Notes: generated by a model from the sequence alone, not told the origin. 64,000 nt of DNA from Albirhodobacter sp042466415 (GCF_042466415.1 NZ_JAXHCH010000002.1:2232001-2296000), one strand, 5' to 3'; positions 1-8,484 are shown, numbered from the stretch's first letter. Program-made: numbers and translations.

Positions 1-1014
1 AAGCGTGGAATCCAATTCGACGTCTCCGAAGATCTTGTCGGCGGCTGCGCCTATGACAAGCACGGCACCCCGCTCCACGACGACACGATGGCCAAGGCGC
101 AAGAGGTAGATGCGGTTCTTCTGGGCGCTGTTGGCGGCCCGAAATACGACGTGCTCGATTTCTCCGTCAAACCGGAACGCGGCCTGCTTCGGCTGCGCAA
201 AGAGATGGATCTGTTCTCAAACTTGCGCCCAGCACAGTGCTTCGATGCCCTTGCGGATTTCTCATCGCTCAAGAAGGATATTGTCGCAGGCCTCGACATC
301 ATGATCGTCCGCGAATTGACGTCAGGTGTATACTTTGGTGAGCCGCGCGGGATTTTCCAAGAAGGCAACGAGCGCGTGGGGATCAACACCCAACGATACA
401 CTGAATCCGAGATCGCACGCGTCGCTCGCTCGGCGTTCGAACTGGCGAAACGCCGCGGCAACAAAGTTTGCTCGATGGAAAAAGCCAACGTCATGGAATC
501 CGGCATCCTGTGGCGTGAAGTCGTACAAGAGGTGCACGACAAGGAGTATCCGGAGGTCGAACTGTCGCATATGTACGCCGATAATGGCGCGATGCAGCTC
601 GTCCGCAATCCGAAGCAATTCGACGTCATCGTAACGGATAACCTGTTTGGCGATCTGCTGTCGGATGCGGCTGCGATGCTGACGGGCTCGCTTGGCATGT
701 TGCCGTCCGCGTCGCTCGGCCTGCCTATGGCGAACGGTCGGCCTAAGGCACTTTATGAGCCCGTGCATGGATCTGCGCCTGATATCGCTGGGCAGGGCAA
801 GGCAAACCCGATCGCCTGCGTTCTCTCCTTCGCAATGGCGCTGCGCTATTCGTTCGATCTAGGTGATGAGGCGACTCGGCTTGAGCAAGCGATTGAAAAA
901 GTGCTCGCGGACGGTGTGCGCACCGCAGATTTGATGGGGCCAGATGGCGGCACGCCGGTGACAACCTCGCAGATGGGCGACAAAATCCTCGAAGCGTTGA
1001 CTGCGTCGCTTTAA
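1..1014 (+). CDS. leuB: 3-isopropylmalate dehydrogenase, 5'-truncated
   Basis: LeuB oxidises and decarboxylates (2R,3S)-3-isopropylmalate with NAD+ in cytoplasmic leucine biosynthesis. The reading frame is open from base 1, so the start lies outside the window; 337 residues are visible of a usual total near 370. Visible family marks are LLGAVGGPKYD, the RELTSGVYFGEPRG substrate loop, the Asp-rich DNLFGDLLSDAAAM segment that supplies metal ligands, and GSLGMLPSASLG followed by EPVHGSAPDIAGQG, the nucleotide-binding loop. A strong intrinsic terminator follows directly, so this is the last gene of its transcript. The identification is secure; only the N-terminus is missing. Confidence 0.97.
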   Translation, partial: KRGIQFDVSEDLVGGCAYDKHGTPLHDDTMAKAQEVDAVLLGAVGGPKYDVLDFSVKPERGLLRLRKEMDLFSNLRPAQCFDALADFSSLKKDIVAGLDIMIVRELTSGVYFGEPRGIFQEGNERVGINTQRYTESEIARVARSAFELAKRRGNKVCSMEKANVMESGILWREVVQEVHDKEYPEVELSHMYADNGAMQLVRNPKQFDVIVTDNLFGDLLSDAAAMLTGSLGMLPSASLGLPMANGRPKALYEPVHGSAPDIAGQGKANPIACVLSFAMALRYSFDLGDEATRLEQAIEKVLADGVRTADLMGPDGGTPVTTSQMGDKILEALTASL

Positions 1015-1020
1015 TATCAA

Positions 1021-1049
1021 GGGCCGGATCATACGATCCGGCCCTTTTT
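1021..1049 (+). terminator. intrinsic terminator of leuB
   Basis: A perfect 10-bp stem (GGGCCGGATC paired with GATCCGGCCC) with a 4-base loop is followed by five T residues. It lies 7 bases after the leuB stop codon. This is a textbook Rho-independent terminator in the plus direction. Confidence 0.92.
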
Positions 1050-1234
1050 CAATCTCGAGGCAGTCAAACTCTGCCCAAAACCTGTCCTGTTAATTGGGGC
1101 GAATTTACGAGGCCGGGGCATCGCACAGCGCTGCCGAGACTTGAGCGTATTCGATAAATCTGACACATCGGTTATACGACGACGAAGGGCTGGCCGCCGA
1201 TGTGATGCGGCCTGCCTCAAGGAAGGACGCAATC

Positions 1235-2215
1235 ATGGCAACAAATAACTTCAAAGGTGCCCTTCTCGGGCTTACCTCGATGGCGATTTTCGCCACTCAT
1301 GATGCCGTCATCAAAAGCCTTGGCGAGACCTTCACGGCGTTTCAAATTGTTTTCTTTGCTGCGCTTCTCAGCTTCCCGATCGTCACCGTTATTTTGCTGA
1401 AAGATAAACGCGAGGGTCATCTTCGCCCTCTTCACCCTTGGTGGGTTCTCGCGCGGACGGTCTGCACGGTTGTTACCGGCGTTTCGGCCTTTTACGCCTT
1501 CTCGAAGCTGCCACTGGCTCAGGTTTACCCGATCTTGTTTGCAACACCCCTGCTGATCACAGTTCTCTCAATTCCGATCCTTGGGGAAACGGTGCGTTTG
1601 CGGCGTTGGGCGGCGGTCGTTGTAGGCCTAATCGGGGTGATCGTGGTTGTTCGGCCAGGCCAAGCGGATCTTACGCTGGGTCATATTGCTGCGTTGCTAT
1701 CGTCGATTTGCGGGGCTTTCGCGTCCGTGATCGTGCGCAAAATTGGCCAAGATGAACGGCCGGTTGTCCTTCTACTGTATCCGATGATGGGCAATTTCAT
1801 CGTGATGGCAATGGCGCTCCCTTTTGTATACGTACCCATGCAACTTCCCGATCTTGGCGCCTTGGCCATCGTTGCCCTCTTCGGGCTGACCGCATCATTT
1901 TTGCAAATTCAAGCCTACCGCGCGGGGGAGGCGGTTATCGTGGCCCCTATGCAATATAGCCAAATCATTTGGGCCGTTATTTTCGGATACCTGTTCTTCA
2001 ATGAGTCTGTCGATCTTCCCACGATGGTCGGAGCCGCGATCGTTATTTCCTCAGGTCTCTATATCGTCTTTCGCGAGAGCAGCTCGGACGCCTCGGAAAA
2101 CCAACCGGTCTTGCGAACGCGAGGGCGCAACGAGACACCCGTTACACCGCGATCTTCCCTGCTCCAGAGGGTTCTTTCGCCGAATAGGAACAGCAAGAAA
2201 AGCGGGAGCCATTGA
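1235..2215 (+). CDS. EamA-family (DMT superfamily) transporter
   Basis: A 326-residue, very hydrophobic protein with about ten predicted membrane helices arranged as two homologous EamA halves, typical of drug/metabolite transporters of the inner membrane. The N-terminal half has the usual FATHDAVIKSL-type helix 1, and the second half begins near the SSICGAFASVIVRKIG helix. The C-terminal 45 residues are polar and probably cytoplasmic. The ATG at 1235 is chosen over an in-frame GTG at 1202 because AGGAAGGA lies just upstream of it. The substrate cannot be told from sequence: members export amino acids, riboflavin, nucleotides or other metabolites. It stands alone between leuB and a tRNA gene. 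Confidence 0.88.
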   Translation: MATNNFKGALLGLTSMAIFATHDAVIKSLGETFTAFQIVFFAALLSFPIVTVILLKDKREGHLRPLHPWWVLARTVCTVVTGVSAFYAFSKLPLAQVYPILFATPLLITVLSIPILGETVRLRRWAAVVVGLIGVIVVVRPGQADLTLGHIAALLSSICGAFASVIVRKIGQDERPVVLLLYPMMGNFIVMAMALPFVYVPMQLPDLGALAIVALFGLTASFLQIQAYRAGEAVIVAPMQYSQIIWAVIFGYLFFNESVDLPTMVGAAIVISSGLYIVFRESSSDASENQPVLRTRGRNETPVTPRSSLLQRVLSPNRNSKKSGSH

Positions 2216-2279
2216 CGGCGCCAACTGCGCAATTCCCTCTTGCAAATGAAATCTTGGTTGGGTAATTCCGGCGCACGGT

Positions 2280-2356
2280 CGGAGCGTAGCGCAGCCTGGT
2301 AGCGCACCTGCTTCGGGAGCAGGGGGTCGGAGGTTCGAATCCTCTCGCTCCGACCA
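2280..2356 (+). tRNA. tRNA-Pro(CGG)
   Basis: A 77-base cloverleaf. The acceptor stem CGGAGCG pairs with CGCTCCG and is followed by an encoded ACCA end. The D arm contains GCGCAGCCTGGTAGCGC, the anticodon stem CCTGC/GCAGG encloses loop TTCGGGA with anticodon CGG, and the T arm carries GGTTCGAAT. It reads CCG proline codons. The C1 start is usual for bacterial tRNA-Pro. Confidence 0.97.
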
Positions 2357-2436
2357 ATCCCGAAATCTAATCTATCACCACCGAATGCGACGAAATTCGT
2401 CATGCCCGTCCGTGTGTAGGTTATTTCTCGGCGCGC

Positions 2437-3264
2437 TCAAAGCAGGAGCGAAAGCGTTGTCCCGGTCGATTGCGATGCCGTTAAAAGCTGCAGAGCAACT
2501 GAGCCTGAACTTGTAGATGTAAGCCCATTCACGATTGAATCCCGCAAGATGTATTGTTTTACGAGCTTATCAAGCACTTCATCTGTTCCAAAATCAGCTG
2601 GGTCGCTCGAACCAAGAACACTCTCGGCCTTTTCCTTAAAGATGCCAACTTGCTGGTCGAGATCCAATGCCCCGATACTCTCGGGCAATCCAAAGGCAGT
2701 TTCCATAACACTTCTGAGCGGCTCAGAAGCAAGAATGTTGTACCACTTCGTCACCTCAGACGAAGACTTTGCCGCAATTTCCGGCAATTCCCTCTGCGTA
2801 TAGAGCGCTAACCGATAGGTCTCGTTGCTCTCGCCAACCGCAGCCTCGAACTCTCGCGCCTCATACTTGGTGAGGATTGTGTCAGCGAAGTCCGAGAGCT
2901 TGGTTCTCGGGGTATCATAGTCCCCAAAACCAAAGGCTTTCGACAATGCAAGATAGGTTTTATCTGACAGTTTATTCGCGAGTGAATCATCGGAAAGCGT
3001 CCCTTCCGAAAGAACCTTGCGTATGAAATACTTGTTGTCGATGTCCTCGCCCAAGCCGAAAGCGCCCAGCGCGACCTCCAACAAGCGGCGATCGTTAACG
3101 AGATCCTCAGCGGTTTCGATCCCGCCGATCTTGGAGCGAAAATACTCCTCTGTGCTCTGGACGGAGGAGGAAGCAACGAAGGCGGCTTGCTGACGTTCCA
3201 TCGTACGGTTCAGAACTTGCCAACCGGCGTAACCGGAAAGGGGTACGACTGGAATGTAAGTCAT
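2437..3264 (-). CDS. DUF1217-family flagellar-locus protein
   Basis: A 275-residue mostly alpha-helical soluble protein that I place in the DUF1217 family, found in alphaproteobacterial flagellar gene clusters. The ATG at 3264 overlaps the flbT stop as ATGA, indicating translational coupling; a further upstream start would run into flbT. Visible traits are an N-terminal VPLSGYAGWQVLNRT segment and repeated motifs of the type FGLGEDIDNKYFIRKVL and FGFGDYDTPRTKLSDFADTIL, suggesting an internally duplicated helical unit. No signal peptide or membrane helix is obvious. The biochemical role is unknown to me; the position as last gene of flagellin-flaF-flbT-DUF1217 suggests a role in filament or flagellin handling. 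Confidence 0.75.
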   Translation of the reverse strand: MTYIPVVPLSGYAGWQVLNRTMERQQAAFVASSSVQSTEEYFRSKIGGIETAEDLVNDRRLLEVALGAFGLGEDIDNKYFIRKVLSEGTLSDDSLANKLSDKTYLALSKAFGFGDYDTPRTKLSDFADTILTKYEAREFEAAVGESNETYRLALYTQRELPEIAAKSSSEVTKWYNILASEPLRSVMETAFGLPESIGALDLDQQVGIFKEKAESVLGSSDPADFGTDEVLDKLVKQYILRDSIVNGLTSTSSGSVALQLLTASQSTGTTLSLLL

Positions 3265-3665
3265 ACTCTGCCCGCCGCAAGCAATCGTTCCTCGCGCGGC
3301 AGCAAGCATCGAAGTGCCTTGAGAACTTGATAATGTTGTTCACTCAGAACGGCCGCAGAGGCCGCGTTTAGCTGGCTCCGGCTATCGTGATCGGTCAGGA
3401 CTTGAGAGAGCTGTTCGATCCCGCGCAGGAGTTGTAGCTTCGCCTCAGCTGGGTCGGCATCGCCTGAGAGGATAAGCTGTGCAATATAGCACACGCGCCT
3501 CACGGGTGTATTTACCTCCTCGGGGTGTATAGCGTCACGCAAGCGCAAGATATGCGCATTCGGCGTCATGATCGCCAGTCGAGTGCGACGATCACCATTC
3601 TCGATCACCGCTCCATTGATCAACACTCGCTCTTTGGGCGCCAGTTTTAGGACAAGGCCACTCAT
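3261..3665 (-). CDS. flbT: flagellin mRNA-binding regulator FlbT
   Basis: A 134-residue FlbT. In Caulobacter FlbT binds the flagellin 5' leader and destabilises the message until the hook is complete, so it is a post-transcriptional repressor of filament synthesis in the cytoplasm. The sequence begins with the typical SGLVLKLAPKERVLINGAVI and contains the RRTRLAIMTPNAHILRLRDAI segment of the family. The start overlaps the flaF stop by four bases, and the end overlaps the DUF1217 gene by four, so the three are translationally coupled. Length is close to the usual 130 to 145. That it acts here as in Caulobacter is inference. Confidence 0.93.
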   Translation of the reverse strand: MSGLVLKLAPKERVLINGAVIENGDRRTRLAIMTPNAHILRLRDAIHPEEVNTPVRRVCYIAQLILSGDADPAEAKLQLLRGIEQLSQVLTDHDSRSQLNAASAAVLSEQHYQVLKALRCLLPREERLLAAGRV

Positions 3666-4045
3666 ACCGCGCCCCCTGTGCCATTGCCCTTAAGGCCACG
3701 CATGATCGTTGTGTTGATTTCGACAAGCGCGTCGGCGGAAGCCTTTCCTGCCAACACCTTGCGAGTATGGTGTGTGGTGAATTCCGCAAGATAAAATATG
3801 CGTGCACGGACCGCTGGCGAAAGTTGGTTGTCTTTATCCGCGACATCAATCGCTAGCGCGGTCCAGAGTTGGCGATTATCGTGCATTGCACTCGCGAGCG
3901 CGGCAAACCCCGCAGCCCCCTGAGCATTTGCTCGACGCATCCGGAAAGTTACGCGTGAAAAAAGTTCGTATTCAGTCGACCGCATCGTTTGTGTCGGCTG
4001 ACCTGGAGCCGAGTAAGCCATTTTGGCCAGTGTTTGTGCGTTCAC
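3662..4045 (-). CDS. flaF: flagellar biosynthesis regulator FlaF
   Basis: A 127-residue FlaF. FlaF acts opposite to FlbT, promoting flagellin translation and secretion in alphaproteobacteria. The family pattern is visible: an N-terminal AYSAPGQPTQTMRSTEYELFSRVT-like segment (given here in outline), a central DNRQLWTALAIDVADKDNQL stretch and the helical C-terminus around LAEFTTHHTRKVL. The start is a GTG at 4045 preceded by GGAAGG; no better ATG exists before the conserved region. It follows the flagellin gene after 95 bases that contain two hairpins, and overlaps flbT by four bases. Confidence 0.93.
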   Translation of the reverse strand: MNAQTLAKMAYSAPGQPTQTMRSTEYELFSRVTFRMRRANAQGAAGFAALASAMHDNRQLWTALAIDVADKDNQLSPAVRARIFYLAEFTTHHTRKVLAGKASADALVEINTTIMRGLKGNGTGGAV

Positions 4046-4079
4046 GGAAAAGCCCTTCCTGTGGCTAATTCAGTACTAA

Positions 4080-4094
4080 CGCGGCTTTGCCGCG
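4080..4094 (-). repeat. hairpin between flagellin and flaF (distal)
   Basis: A perfect 6-bp stem of alternating CG content (CGCGGC/GCCGCG) with a 3-base loop in the flagellin-flaF spacer. There is no T-run on either strand, so it is more likely a message-stability or attenuation structure than a full intrinsic terminator. Confidence 0.5.
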
Positions 4095-4103
4095 CAGGGA
4101 GAT

Positions 4104-4129
4104 CAGGGCGCACGGAATTGCACGCCCTG
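4104..4129 (-). repeat. hairpin between flagellin and flaF (proximal)
   Basis: A 7-bp stem CAGGGCG/CGCCCTG with a 12-base loop, 11 bases after the flagellin stop codon on the minus strand. Together with the adjacent hairpin it could protect the abundant flagellin message from 3' decay or lower read-through into flaF-flbT. No T-tract follows. Confidence 0.5.
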
Positions 4130-4140
4130 AATGTGGCCTA

Positions 4141-5394
4141 TTACTTGAAGAGCGAAAGGACGTTTTGCGGCGACTGGTTCGCGATCGACAGCGACTGGAT
4201 ACCCAACTGCTGCTGCGTTTGGAGGGCTTGTAGGCGTGCCGAGGTTTCCTCCATATCTGCATCCACCAAGGAACCGATACCCGCCTTCATCGAGTCGGTA
4301 AGGTTAGAAATAAAGTCCGACTGCGTTTCGATACGCGATTCAGCCGAACCGAACGATGCGGCTGCCACTGTCGCAGTTTGGATCAGATCCTCAATCGCAC
4401 TCAGCGACGCTTGCGCGTTCGCCGTGGTTGAAACGTCGATGCCTGCGAGTTTACCCAGGCCACCTGATCCGACATTCTCAAACTGCGCCGTAATATTCAT
4501 ATCTTGGGTGAGAGATGTCGTTGAGTCGCCGTCAGTATCCGCAACCTTGAAGGTCAACGTCGTCTCATCGGTTCCGTCGTTTGCCGCAAAATCAACCCGC
4601 AAGTCGGTGATCCCGAGTGCATCCGCCGCTGATTTCAGCCCAGCGCCGATGATGTTCGTAACGCCAGCAGCGCTTTGCGCGGCATCTTCAGCGGTCACCG
4701 TATAGCTAATACTTTTATCGCCAAGTTTGATCGAAACCTTGTCACCCTCAGCATAGGTGATCGAAGAATCCAACACGAGCTCGACGCCCGTGGTATCCGC
4801 CTTACTGAGCGAAAGCGCAGCACTGTCAGCATCAGTTGACGTGCCAGTTGTCCCGGTAAAAGCGGCTTTGGCGGTATAGCCACCGATCGAAAGATTCTGG
4901 CGCTGAACATCGATCGTCCGCGCCGAAACGTTGCCTGAGGAATCACGGTCTAGCGACGACAAGATTTTTACGTCCGCGGCGCTCGAACCGTCAACAAGGT
5001 TCAAGCCGTTGAATTGTGCCGCGCCAACCACAGATTCAATCTGATCGCGCAGCGCTGCGATGTCCGTCTGAATCTTTGCCGTATCGACATTTTCTTCTTG
5101 GGCAGCGACAATTTTCCCTTTCATTTCGGTCAGCAGGTCGGTCACGGTTTCCGCGGCCTGCCGCGCCACAGCAACGGTCGATTCACCCAAGGAGAGCGAA
5201 CTGGAGATACCTTCGAAGCCCTGAACATCCGATTCCATCACTTTGGAAATCGACCAGACAGCGGCGTTGTCCTTTGCAGAGGAGACCGATTTACCTGTCG
5301 AAATTTCCGACTGGGTCATCGACAAGCTTGAATTGATCCCCTTCAAAGTTTGAAGGGCAACCATTGCGCTCGTGTTAGTGAGAATACTCGACAT
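4141..5394 (-). CDS. fliC: flagellin
   Basis: The filament subunit, exported through the flagellar type III apparatus. The 417-residue protein has the conserved helical N-terminal D0/D1 region (ILTNTSAMVALQTLKGIN, then SGKS-like ISTGKSVSSAKDNAAVWSI, residues 1 to about 150), a variable Thr/Ser/Asp-rich centre (about 170 to 315), and the conserved C-terminal D1/D0 region from about 325 ending in SIANQSPQNVLSLFK. ATG at 5394 has AAGGA eight bases upstream. It heads the flaF-flbT-DUF1217 transcription unit on the minus strand. The 243-base leader upstream is long for this region and is a reasonable place for FlbT-type control. No clear sigma-28 promoter was found there. Confidence 0.97.
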   Translation of the reverse strand: MSSILTNTSAMVALQTLKGINSSLSMTQSEISTGKSVSSAKDNAAVWSISKVMESDVQGFEGISSSLSLGESTVAVARQAAETVTDLLTEMKGKIVAAQEENVDTAKIQTDIAALRDQIESVVGAAQFNGLNLVDGSSAADVKILSSLDRDSSGNVSARTIDVQRQNLSIGGYTAKAAFTGTTGTSTDADSAALSLSKADTTGVELVLDSSITYAEGDKVSIKLGDKSISYTVTAEDAAQSAAGVTNIIGAGLKSAADALGITDLRVDFAANDGTDETTLTFKVADTDGDSTTSLTQDMNITAQFENVGSGGLGKLAGIDVSTTANAQASLSAIEDLIQTATVAAASFGSAESRIETQSDFISNLTDSMKAGIGSLVDADMEETSARLQALQTQQQLGIQSLSIANQSPQNVLSLFK

Positions 5395-5550
5395 GACAGA
5401 TCCTTAAATGCTTTGACGCTTTGCGCCTCGGTTTCACTTCCTGCCCTACAGGCAGAGATTGTGGCGTTCTGTCCGATACGATCCAGAGGCTTCCGGTCGC
5501 GCCACCCCGATGCGGGATGCAAGGATCAATCTGAAGGGGATTCGCTAAAT

Positions 5551-5593
5551 AAGGCCTAAGATCCGTTCCGCCGAATGAGTTTAGTCAGGCCTT
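5551..5593. repeat. inverted AAGGCCT repeat upstream of flagellin
   Basis: AAGGCCT at 5551-5557 and its complement AGGCCTT at 5587-5593 flank 29 bases in the flagellin upstream region. Each arm contains the self-complementary hexamer AGGCCT. It may be an operator or chance; no known flagellar regulator motif was recognised here. Confidence 0.3.
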
Positions 5594-5637
5594 TTCATCT
5601 ACATGGTTAATATAGCATGACTGAGGCAAGCGGGCCG

Positions 5638-6000
5638 CTAAGCCTTGCGCTCGATATGATGTGCTGTTGAGCCAATCGTTTTTGCGCGTCCGAGTTGATC
5701 ATAGCTATCGATCGACTTGCTGGCGCGCTGGATCATTTCGAGCCGGCGCTGAGCTGCGCGAATCCCCTTTAGGGCAGCGCCGATCAACCGCTGATTCCGC
5801 TCAGCGACCTCACGCAATTGCATTAAGCGGTCGAAATGAAGGCGCGTCGAGGCTGGATCATTCAGCACGGCCGCCATCGCGATATCTTTCTCCCGCGCAA
5901 GAGTATCCAGCTCGTCAAAATTCCCACCTTTGATTAGATGCCGTTCGACTTGAAGAAGCCCCTCTAACCGCTCAAGGGCGGCCAAAATTTCACTGTCCAT
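5638..6000 (-). CDS. FlgN-like flagellar protein (putative)
   Basis: A 120-residue predicted helical, coiled-coil protein starting MDSEILAALERLEGLLQVER. Size, helical heptads and the repeated Leu/Arg/Gln pattern (RLMQLREVAERNQRLIGAAL, then GIRAAQRRLEMIQRASKSID) resemble FlgN-type export chaperones for hook-associated proteins. The ATG at 6000 is preferred over one at 6027 because it begins the conserved helix; either way it overlaps the upstream rod-binding gene by about ten bases, so the two are coupled. Sequence similarity within FlgN is weak, so the assignment rests mainly on size, helicity and the flagellar neighbourhood. Confidence 0.55.
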   Translation of the reverse strand: MDSEILAALERLEGLLQVERHLIKGGNFDELDTLAREKDIAMAAVLNDPASTRLHFDRLMQLREVAERNQRLIGAALKGIRAAQRRLEMIQRASKSIDSYDQLGRAKTIGSTAHHIERKA

Positions 6001-6280
6001 GCGTTTGTCCTTTTTTGAGCGCCTCAAACAATGATTCCGACAAACCGATTCCGCCCTGATTTGCCATCGCAGTGGCCTGCTCTCTCACGAGAAATGATGA
6101 GAATTGCTCCTCGCCCACGCCCCCACCCATGCTATCACGCGGCTTTCCGAGGCCTGTGTGCTTCAGCATTTCAGTCAGGAACTCAGCCTCTAGCTGGGTG
6201 GCGGCCTCTCGCAGCGCCGCGTCTGGTTTGACGGGTCGAGAGGATAACGAGGGTTGGGTAGCGACCCGTATGTCAGTCAT
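5990..6280 (-). CDS. rod-binding protein (FlgJ N-terminal-like)
   Basis: A 96-residue protein corresponding only to the N-terminal rod-binding part of FlgJ. It helps assemble the flagellar rod in the periplasm. The family pattern is seen in LEAEFLTEMLKHTGLG followed by GGGVGEEQFSSFLVREQATA and the ending GGIGLSESLFEALKKG. No peptidoglycan hydrolase (muramidase) domain is attached, as is usual in alphaproteobacteria, where a separate lytic enzyme (SltF in Rhodobacter) does that job. The ATG at 6280 has GGAG eight bases upstream; the longer open frame to 6454 adds only unrelated residues. It diverges from fliK across 125 bases. Confidence 0.82.
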   Translation of the reverse strand: MTDIRVATQPSLSSRPVKPDAALREAATQLEAEFLTEMLKHTGLGKPRDSMGGGVGEEQFSSFLVREQATAMANQGGIGLSESLFEALKKGQTHGQ

Positions 6281-6318
6281 CGCATTATCTCCAATTGAGA
6301 GGATTTTTTGGAGGATGC

Positions 6319-6341
6319 ACCGATTTAGGTAAACAATCGGT
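6319..6341. promoter_or_regulatory. 7-9-7 inverted repeat in divergent flagellar spacer
   Basis: ACCGATT at 6319-6325 and AATCGGT at 6335-6341 form a perfect inverted repeat around nine bases, almost in the middle of the spacer between the divergent rod-binding and fliK genes. The geometry fits a dimeric regulator site controlling both directions. It does not match the CtrA consensus that I know. The function is inferred. Confidence 0.4.
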
Positions 6342-6405
6342 AATTTATTGGCCGCATATTTGCCCCACGCTGCGAATGGCGTCACGTGATAGGGAGCAAA
6401 GCGCC

Positions 6406-8484
6406 ATGGATGACTACGCATCTTTCCTCGCGAAGCCTGCACAGGCATTTTCATCGTACCCGCCGATGAACGATGCCTCCAATGAGGGCGCGACCAGCCT
6501 GTCGGACTTTGACGTCCTTTTTAAGGAGTCGCCCTCGACAGCAACGCCCGCGCCAGTGTTTCAAACTTTTCTTCCGTCACATGCGCCACGATTGCCGCCC
6601 TCGGCCGATAGTTTTGCAAAGCCATCACCGAACATACCATACCCAGCAATCGTAGATGCGATTGCCCTTTCCACCGCGCCCGAGAGTTCATCGGTTGAAG
6701 AAGATACTGGGCCAAAACATCGCCCTGAACCTGACACCACCACCACCGAAAACTTGATCGAACAAAAAATGCCGAAAGCGCATCTCGCGCCGGACATGCA
6801 ACCGCTTCAGCCCGCTTTGCCAGTCGGAGAGCAGGATCAAAGAGAGTTTGTTGCGCGGGATCTGACGCCGGATGCGGAAATCGAAGATGCATTTATCCAG
6901 GAGACTAGTCCGCCGGAAGTGCGCCTGCCTTCCAAAGACACGCAAGTCTCGGCATGGTCAAACGGCGCATACGGCATGGCGCTTCAACTTGAGCCACGGG
7001 CCAATGTGACCGTCGTTGCGGCACCGGAAACCCAAGTTACTGCCACCCAGGCCAAGGCCAGCAACACGCGCGCCGATGGCACAGGGGCGGATGCGGGCGA
7101 GCACGCGGTGCAAAGCTTGCTGCTCTCGAACGCGATAGAAAGTTCCCCCGTTGGACCTGAACAAGTCCAACGCCCCGATACACCCGCGCAGCCGAGCGTG
7201 AGCCATACGCGTTATCATCAAGCCGAGATCTCCGATGCAGAGGCACCAACCAGCAACACGGCTGCGTTGGTTCAACCGCGTTCCGCCTCGCCCCACGACA
7301 CCATGCAAGGTGTTACTAACGACCGAGCAGCACTTCCACAGCCGCGGCAACAAGAAGGTCCTGAGGCAATAGACGCGGGCCGTCCAGGTTTCACACCGAA
7401 CGACGATTTGACGCCGGATGCCACGACACAAACAGCGTATCGCAAGCTGGTCGAGCCAGCTGAGACTTCCGTTTTGACTGCATTGGAGCCGTCAGAGCCA
7501 TCCTTGGGCGATAGGTTCTCGCAAGAAAGCTCGTTTCGGATGAGCTTTATTCCGCCGGAGCAGTCAGAAACTCTTTCCCCTCACATCCATGATGTGAAGG
7601 CGACACATGATGCCTCGTCCGCTCGGGAAACCGCGCCGTCGCGCGAGCCGACCGTTGACACGAATGAAAACACTTCGCACCCACCAATCGGTAACGGCAA
7701 TCCCGCTCGCATTCCCAATCCCGAAACTCCAATTGACCCCTTCATCACGCAATCAGTGGCCCCCGCAACCGAGCAATCAATCGAGCGGGTGCTGATACCG
7801 AATGAAAAATCGTCACAAAAGACAAATGATTTGAGAGAGTTGGTGCCACAGGAGGCCCCACTTCGCTCCGCGCAATCGAGCGACCTCAAAGAAACGACCC
7901 GATCGCAAATTGAGGGCGGTGCTCTATCGCCTAAGGAACACGCGAATACTCCGCCACTCGTTGTCCCAGACAAACAAGATGCGCCGCTGGAATTCGCAAC
8001 GATGGCGGTTGACCAGAGGCGGAGCGCTTCAGAGGTGTCGAGCGTTCATCAAGCCCCTCCCACGCGCTCTGAGACCCCTTATTCGATCGGGCATCAACTT
8101 GCAGCTAGCATCGCCTCGCAACCCGATCGCCCTGTCGAATTGACCTTATCTCCCGAAGAACTCGGACGCGTGAAGCTGACGCTACAATCCGCAGATCAAG
8201 CCATGGTGGTTTCGGTACAGGCTGAACGCCAAGACACGATAGACCTCATGCGCCGACATATCGATTCGCTCACAAAAGACTTCCGAGAGATGGGATTTTC
8301 TAACGTTTCTTTCAGCTTTTCGCAGCAGTCTCACAAAGATCAAAACGATGCCCCTCGCACTGGCACAAAAGCCGATGCCGCAACAGACACCCCTTACGCC
8401 AAATCGCAAAGCGATGCGCTATCTCGGTCCCCCATCAGGATAAATCTTGGTCCGACGGCGCAAGGGCTCGATCTACGGATTTAA
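6406..8484 (+). CDS. fliK: flagellar hook-length control protein FliK
   Basis: A 692-residue FliK, the secreted molecular ruler that stops hook growth and switches export to filament proteins. Residues 1 to about 560 are long, low-complexity and rich in Pro, Ser, Thr, Glu and Ala, as expected for the ruler part. The conserved C-terminal hook-control domain is at about 570-650, with PVELTLSPEELGRVKLTLQS and the helix DTIDLMRRHIDSLTKDFREM. ATG at 6406 has AGGGAG nine bases upstream; an ATG at 6295 has none. flgD follows after 28 bases, presumably in the same operon. The length is well above the roughly 400 residues of enteric FliK, but the ruler part varies greatly. Confidence 0.9.
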   Translation: MDDYASFLAKPAQAFSSYPPMNDASNEGATSLSDFDVLFKESPSTATPAPVFQTFLPSHAPRLPPSADSFAKPSPNIPYPAIVDAIALSTAPESSSVEEDTGPKHRPEPDTTTTENLIEQKMPKAHLAPDMQPLQPALPVGEQDQREFVARDLTPDAEIEDAFIQETSPPEVRLPSKDTQVSAWSNGAYGMALQLEPRANVTVVAAPETQVTATQAKASNTRADGTGADAGEHAVQSLLLSNAIESSPVGPEQVQRPDTPAQPSVSHTRYHQAEISDAEAPTSNTAALVQPRSASPHDTMQGVTNDRAALPQPRQQEGPEAIDAGRPGFTPNDDLTPDATTQTAYRKLVEPAETSVLTALEPSEPSLGDRFSQESSFRMSFIPPEQSETLSPHIHDVKATHDASSARETAPSREPTVDTNENTSHPPIGNGNPARIPNPETPIDPFITQSVAPATEQSIERVLIPNEKSSQKTNDLRELVPQEAPLRSAQSSDLKETTRSQIEGGALSPKEHANTPPLVVPDKQDAPLEFATMAVDQRRSASEVSSVHQAPPTRSETPYSIGHQLAASIASQPDRPVELTLSPEELGRVKLTLQSADQAMVVSVQAERQDTIDLMRRHIDSLTKDFREMGFSNVSFSFSQQSHKDQNDAPRTGTKADAATDTPYAKSQSDALSRSPIRINLGPTAQGLDLRI

